This document shows, piece after piece, positions 5,993-7,066 of a stretch of 7,066 nt of DNA (its first letter is position 1; each line of letters opens with the position of its first letter). Under the pieces are notes generated by a model. That model worked only from the letters and a program-made list of their open reading frames with translations, was not told the DNA's origin and did not search any database. This DNA is from Sphingomonadales bacterium UBA658 (GTDB lineage Bacteria; Pseudomonadota; Alphaproteobacteria; Sphingomonadales; Sphingomonadaceae), in contig DBOA01000087.1 of assembly GCA_002299195.1 (NCBI GenBank), positions 1 to 7,066 on the forward strand, written 5' to 3'. The position numbers and the translations under genes were made by a program.

Positions 5993-6432
5993 CCCGGGCC
6001 CTTATCGCATTGCTCTCTGGAACGCTGTTCGGGGCCGGTCTTGCCTATTCGGGCATGTCCGACCCTGCGCGCGTTCAGGCGTTTCTGGACCTGTTTGGCC
6101 AATGGGATCCAACGCTCGCTTTCGTCATGGGTGGCGCCATGCTGCCAATGGCCGTGGCTTGGGTGATTAAATCGCGGCTGTCTGCGCCGCTTGCCGCGCC
6201 AACGTTTGATTTACCAGGCACGACCAAGCTCGATCGCCCGCTCGCTTTTGGGGCCATATTGTTTGGAATGGGTTGGGGTATTGCCGGCCTTTGCCCCGGA
6301 CCTGCGCTTGCTGACTTGGCGATTGCGCCGGGCGATGTCGCGCCATTTGTCGTTGCGATGTTTGTCGGCATGGCCGCGCAACGCTTCATACCTTTTATAT
6401 CCCAAAAACCAAAACAAGCGGGGCCTAAATGA
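5989..6432 (+). CDS. YeeE/YedE-family membrane protein, second half (DUF6691, PmpB-like)
   Basis: Inner-membrane protein (147 residues), the usual partner of the preceding half transporter. Seen: a first membrane segment (4-20), then the family block GLAYSGMSDPARVQAFLDL (17-35), WDPTLAFVMGG (39-49), a second segment to about 60, a soluble loop, and the block FGMGWGIAGLCPGPALADL (92-110) with Cys102 in the CPGPAL motif, and a last segment (about 116-137). The tail is basic. Start ATG at 5989 shares ATGA with the preceding stop and also has GGAGG six bases upstream (5978-5982), so it is well supported; an in-frame extension to 5887 overlaps the previous gene. The two halves probably form one sulfur channel with cysteines from both sides of the pseudo-repeat (inference). 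Confidence 0.9.
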   Translation: MTRALIALLSGTLFGAGLAYSGMSDPARVQAFLDLFGQWDPTLAFVMGGAMLPMAVAWVIKSRLSAPLAAPTFDLPGTTKLDRPLAFGAILFGMGWGIAGLCPGPALADLAIAPGDVAPFVVAMFVGMAAQRFIPFISQKPKQAGPK

Positions 6433-7066
6433 CGTTCAAATCCATCACGCCAGGCTTTTCTGTGTCAGGGCAATTGACGGCAGAAGATGTGCATCACGCT
6501 GCTGCGCAGGGCTTCAAATCGGTTATCTGCAACCGGCCCGATGGCGAAGAGGCGGGGCAACCATCGGCCGCCGCTATCCAGAAAGAAGCAGAAGCGCTTG
6601 GCCTGTCATTCACGTATATTCCGGCCGTCTCAGGCGCAGTTACGGACGATGATGCGGCCAAGATGAAAGCGGCACTGGCCCAAATGCCATCCCCCATTCT
6701 TGCCTATTGCCGCTCCGGCGCGCGTTCATCCAAGCTTTGGGAAATGGCGACAAAAGATCAGGATGCAGCGCCATCCTCCGCCAAAATCTATGATGTGGTT
6801 ATCGTGGGCGGCGGCAGTGCCGGAATCGCCACAGCCGCCAGCCTGTTAAAGCGCAATCGGAAGCTATCGATTGCCGTTATCGAACCGTCAGAAGGCCATT
6901 ATTATCAGCCCGGCTGGACCATGGTTGGGGCGGGCGTTTTCTCGGCTGAATTCACCAAGCGCACCGAAAAATCGGTCATGCCCAAAGCGGTTGACTGGAT
7001 CAAGAAAGCAGCCTCTGGATTTGTGCCTGAGGACAATAAAGTGCTGCTCGCCGATGGCAGTTCGGT
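6429..7066 (+). CDS. Fused DUF442 (PTP-like) - sulfide:quinone oxidoreductase, 3' truncated
   Basis: The window holds the first 212 residues. Residues 1-110 are a DUF442 domain, a small tyrosine-phosphatase-like fold: GFSVSGQLTAEDV (9-21), then the loop YCRSGARSSKLW (93-104) with Cys94 and Arg99 (C-x5-R). Residues 120-212 begin an FAD-dependent disulfide reductase-type domain: YDVVIVGGGSAGIATAASLL (121-140) is the dinucleotide motif, Glu152 ends the second strand, and GHYYQPGWTMVGAG (156-169) is the signature of type II sulfide:quinone oxidoreductases like mitochondrial SQOR. The catalytic cysteines and C-terminal membrane helices lie past the window. It would oxidise sulfide, give electrons to quinone and form a persulfide; the DUF442 part may act as a sulfur transferase. 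Start ATG at 6429 overlaps the previous stop (ATGA) and has no Shine-Dalgarno. Fusions of this order are annotated elsewhere as bifunctional phosphatase-family/oxidoreductase proteins. Confidence 0.92.
   Translation, partial: MTFKSITPGFSVSGQLTAEDVHHAAAQGFKSVICNRPDGEEAGQPSAAAIQKEAEALGLSFTYIPAVSGAVTDDDAAKMKAALAQMPSPILAYCRSGARSSKLWEMATKDQDAAPSSAKIYDVVIVGGGSAGIATAASLLKRNRKLSIAVIEPSEGHYYQPGWTMVGAGVFSAEFTKRTEKSVMPKAVDWIKKAASGFVPEDNKVLLADGSS

Overview
The window reads as chromosomal DNA of an alphaproteobacterium, most likely a sphingomonad. This is inferred from moderately GC-rich coding sequence, the type of fatty acid desaturase and the layout of the sulfide genes; no rRNA or other marker gene is present to prove it. 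No tRNA, rRNA, insertion sequence, CRISPR array or phage gene is visible.

Left part (1-3350): the last 38 codons of an unrecognised gene on the + strand run tail-to-tail into a GH42 beta-galactosidase on the - strand, and the two stop codons overlap by 4 bases. A divergent intergenic stretch of about 160 bases follows, then a membrane fatty acid desaturase on the + strand. This gene converges, across about 150 non-coding bases with two weak stem-loops, on the next block.

Right part (3505-7066): this is a two-armed sulfide or reactive-sulfur detoxification locus. The left arm (- strand) is a Prx6-type peroxiredoxin followed by an ArsR-family repressor resembling the BigR/SqrR group, joined by an ATGA stop/start overlap. 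The right arm (+ strand) has a persulfide dioxygenase (ETHE1/Blh-type metallo-beta-lactamase fold), two half-size YeeE/YedE membrane proteins and a fused DUF442-sulfide:quinone oxidoreductase. All three junctions in this arm are ATGA overlaps. The arms share an AT-rich control region of about 105 bases that holds two overlapping palindromes, at 4591-4600 and 4598-4614. They are good candidates for the ArsR operator.

Proposed working (inference from families): the quinone oxidoreductase oxidises sulfide to persulfide and passes electrons to quinone. The DUF442 domain may handle the sulfane sulfur, the dioxygenase oxidises glutathione persulfide to sulfite, and the YeeE/YedE pair moves a sulfur compound across the inner membrane. 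The repressor would sense persulfide and release both arms. The co-expressed peroxiredoxin would remove peroxide or oxidised persulfide by-products. The peroxiredoxin partnership and the fusion of DUF442 to the oxidoreductase, rather than to the dioxygenase as in Blh, are the most interesting parts. The last gene is cut by the window end.
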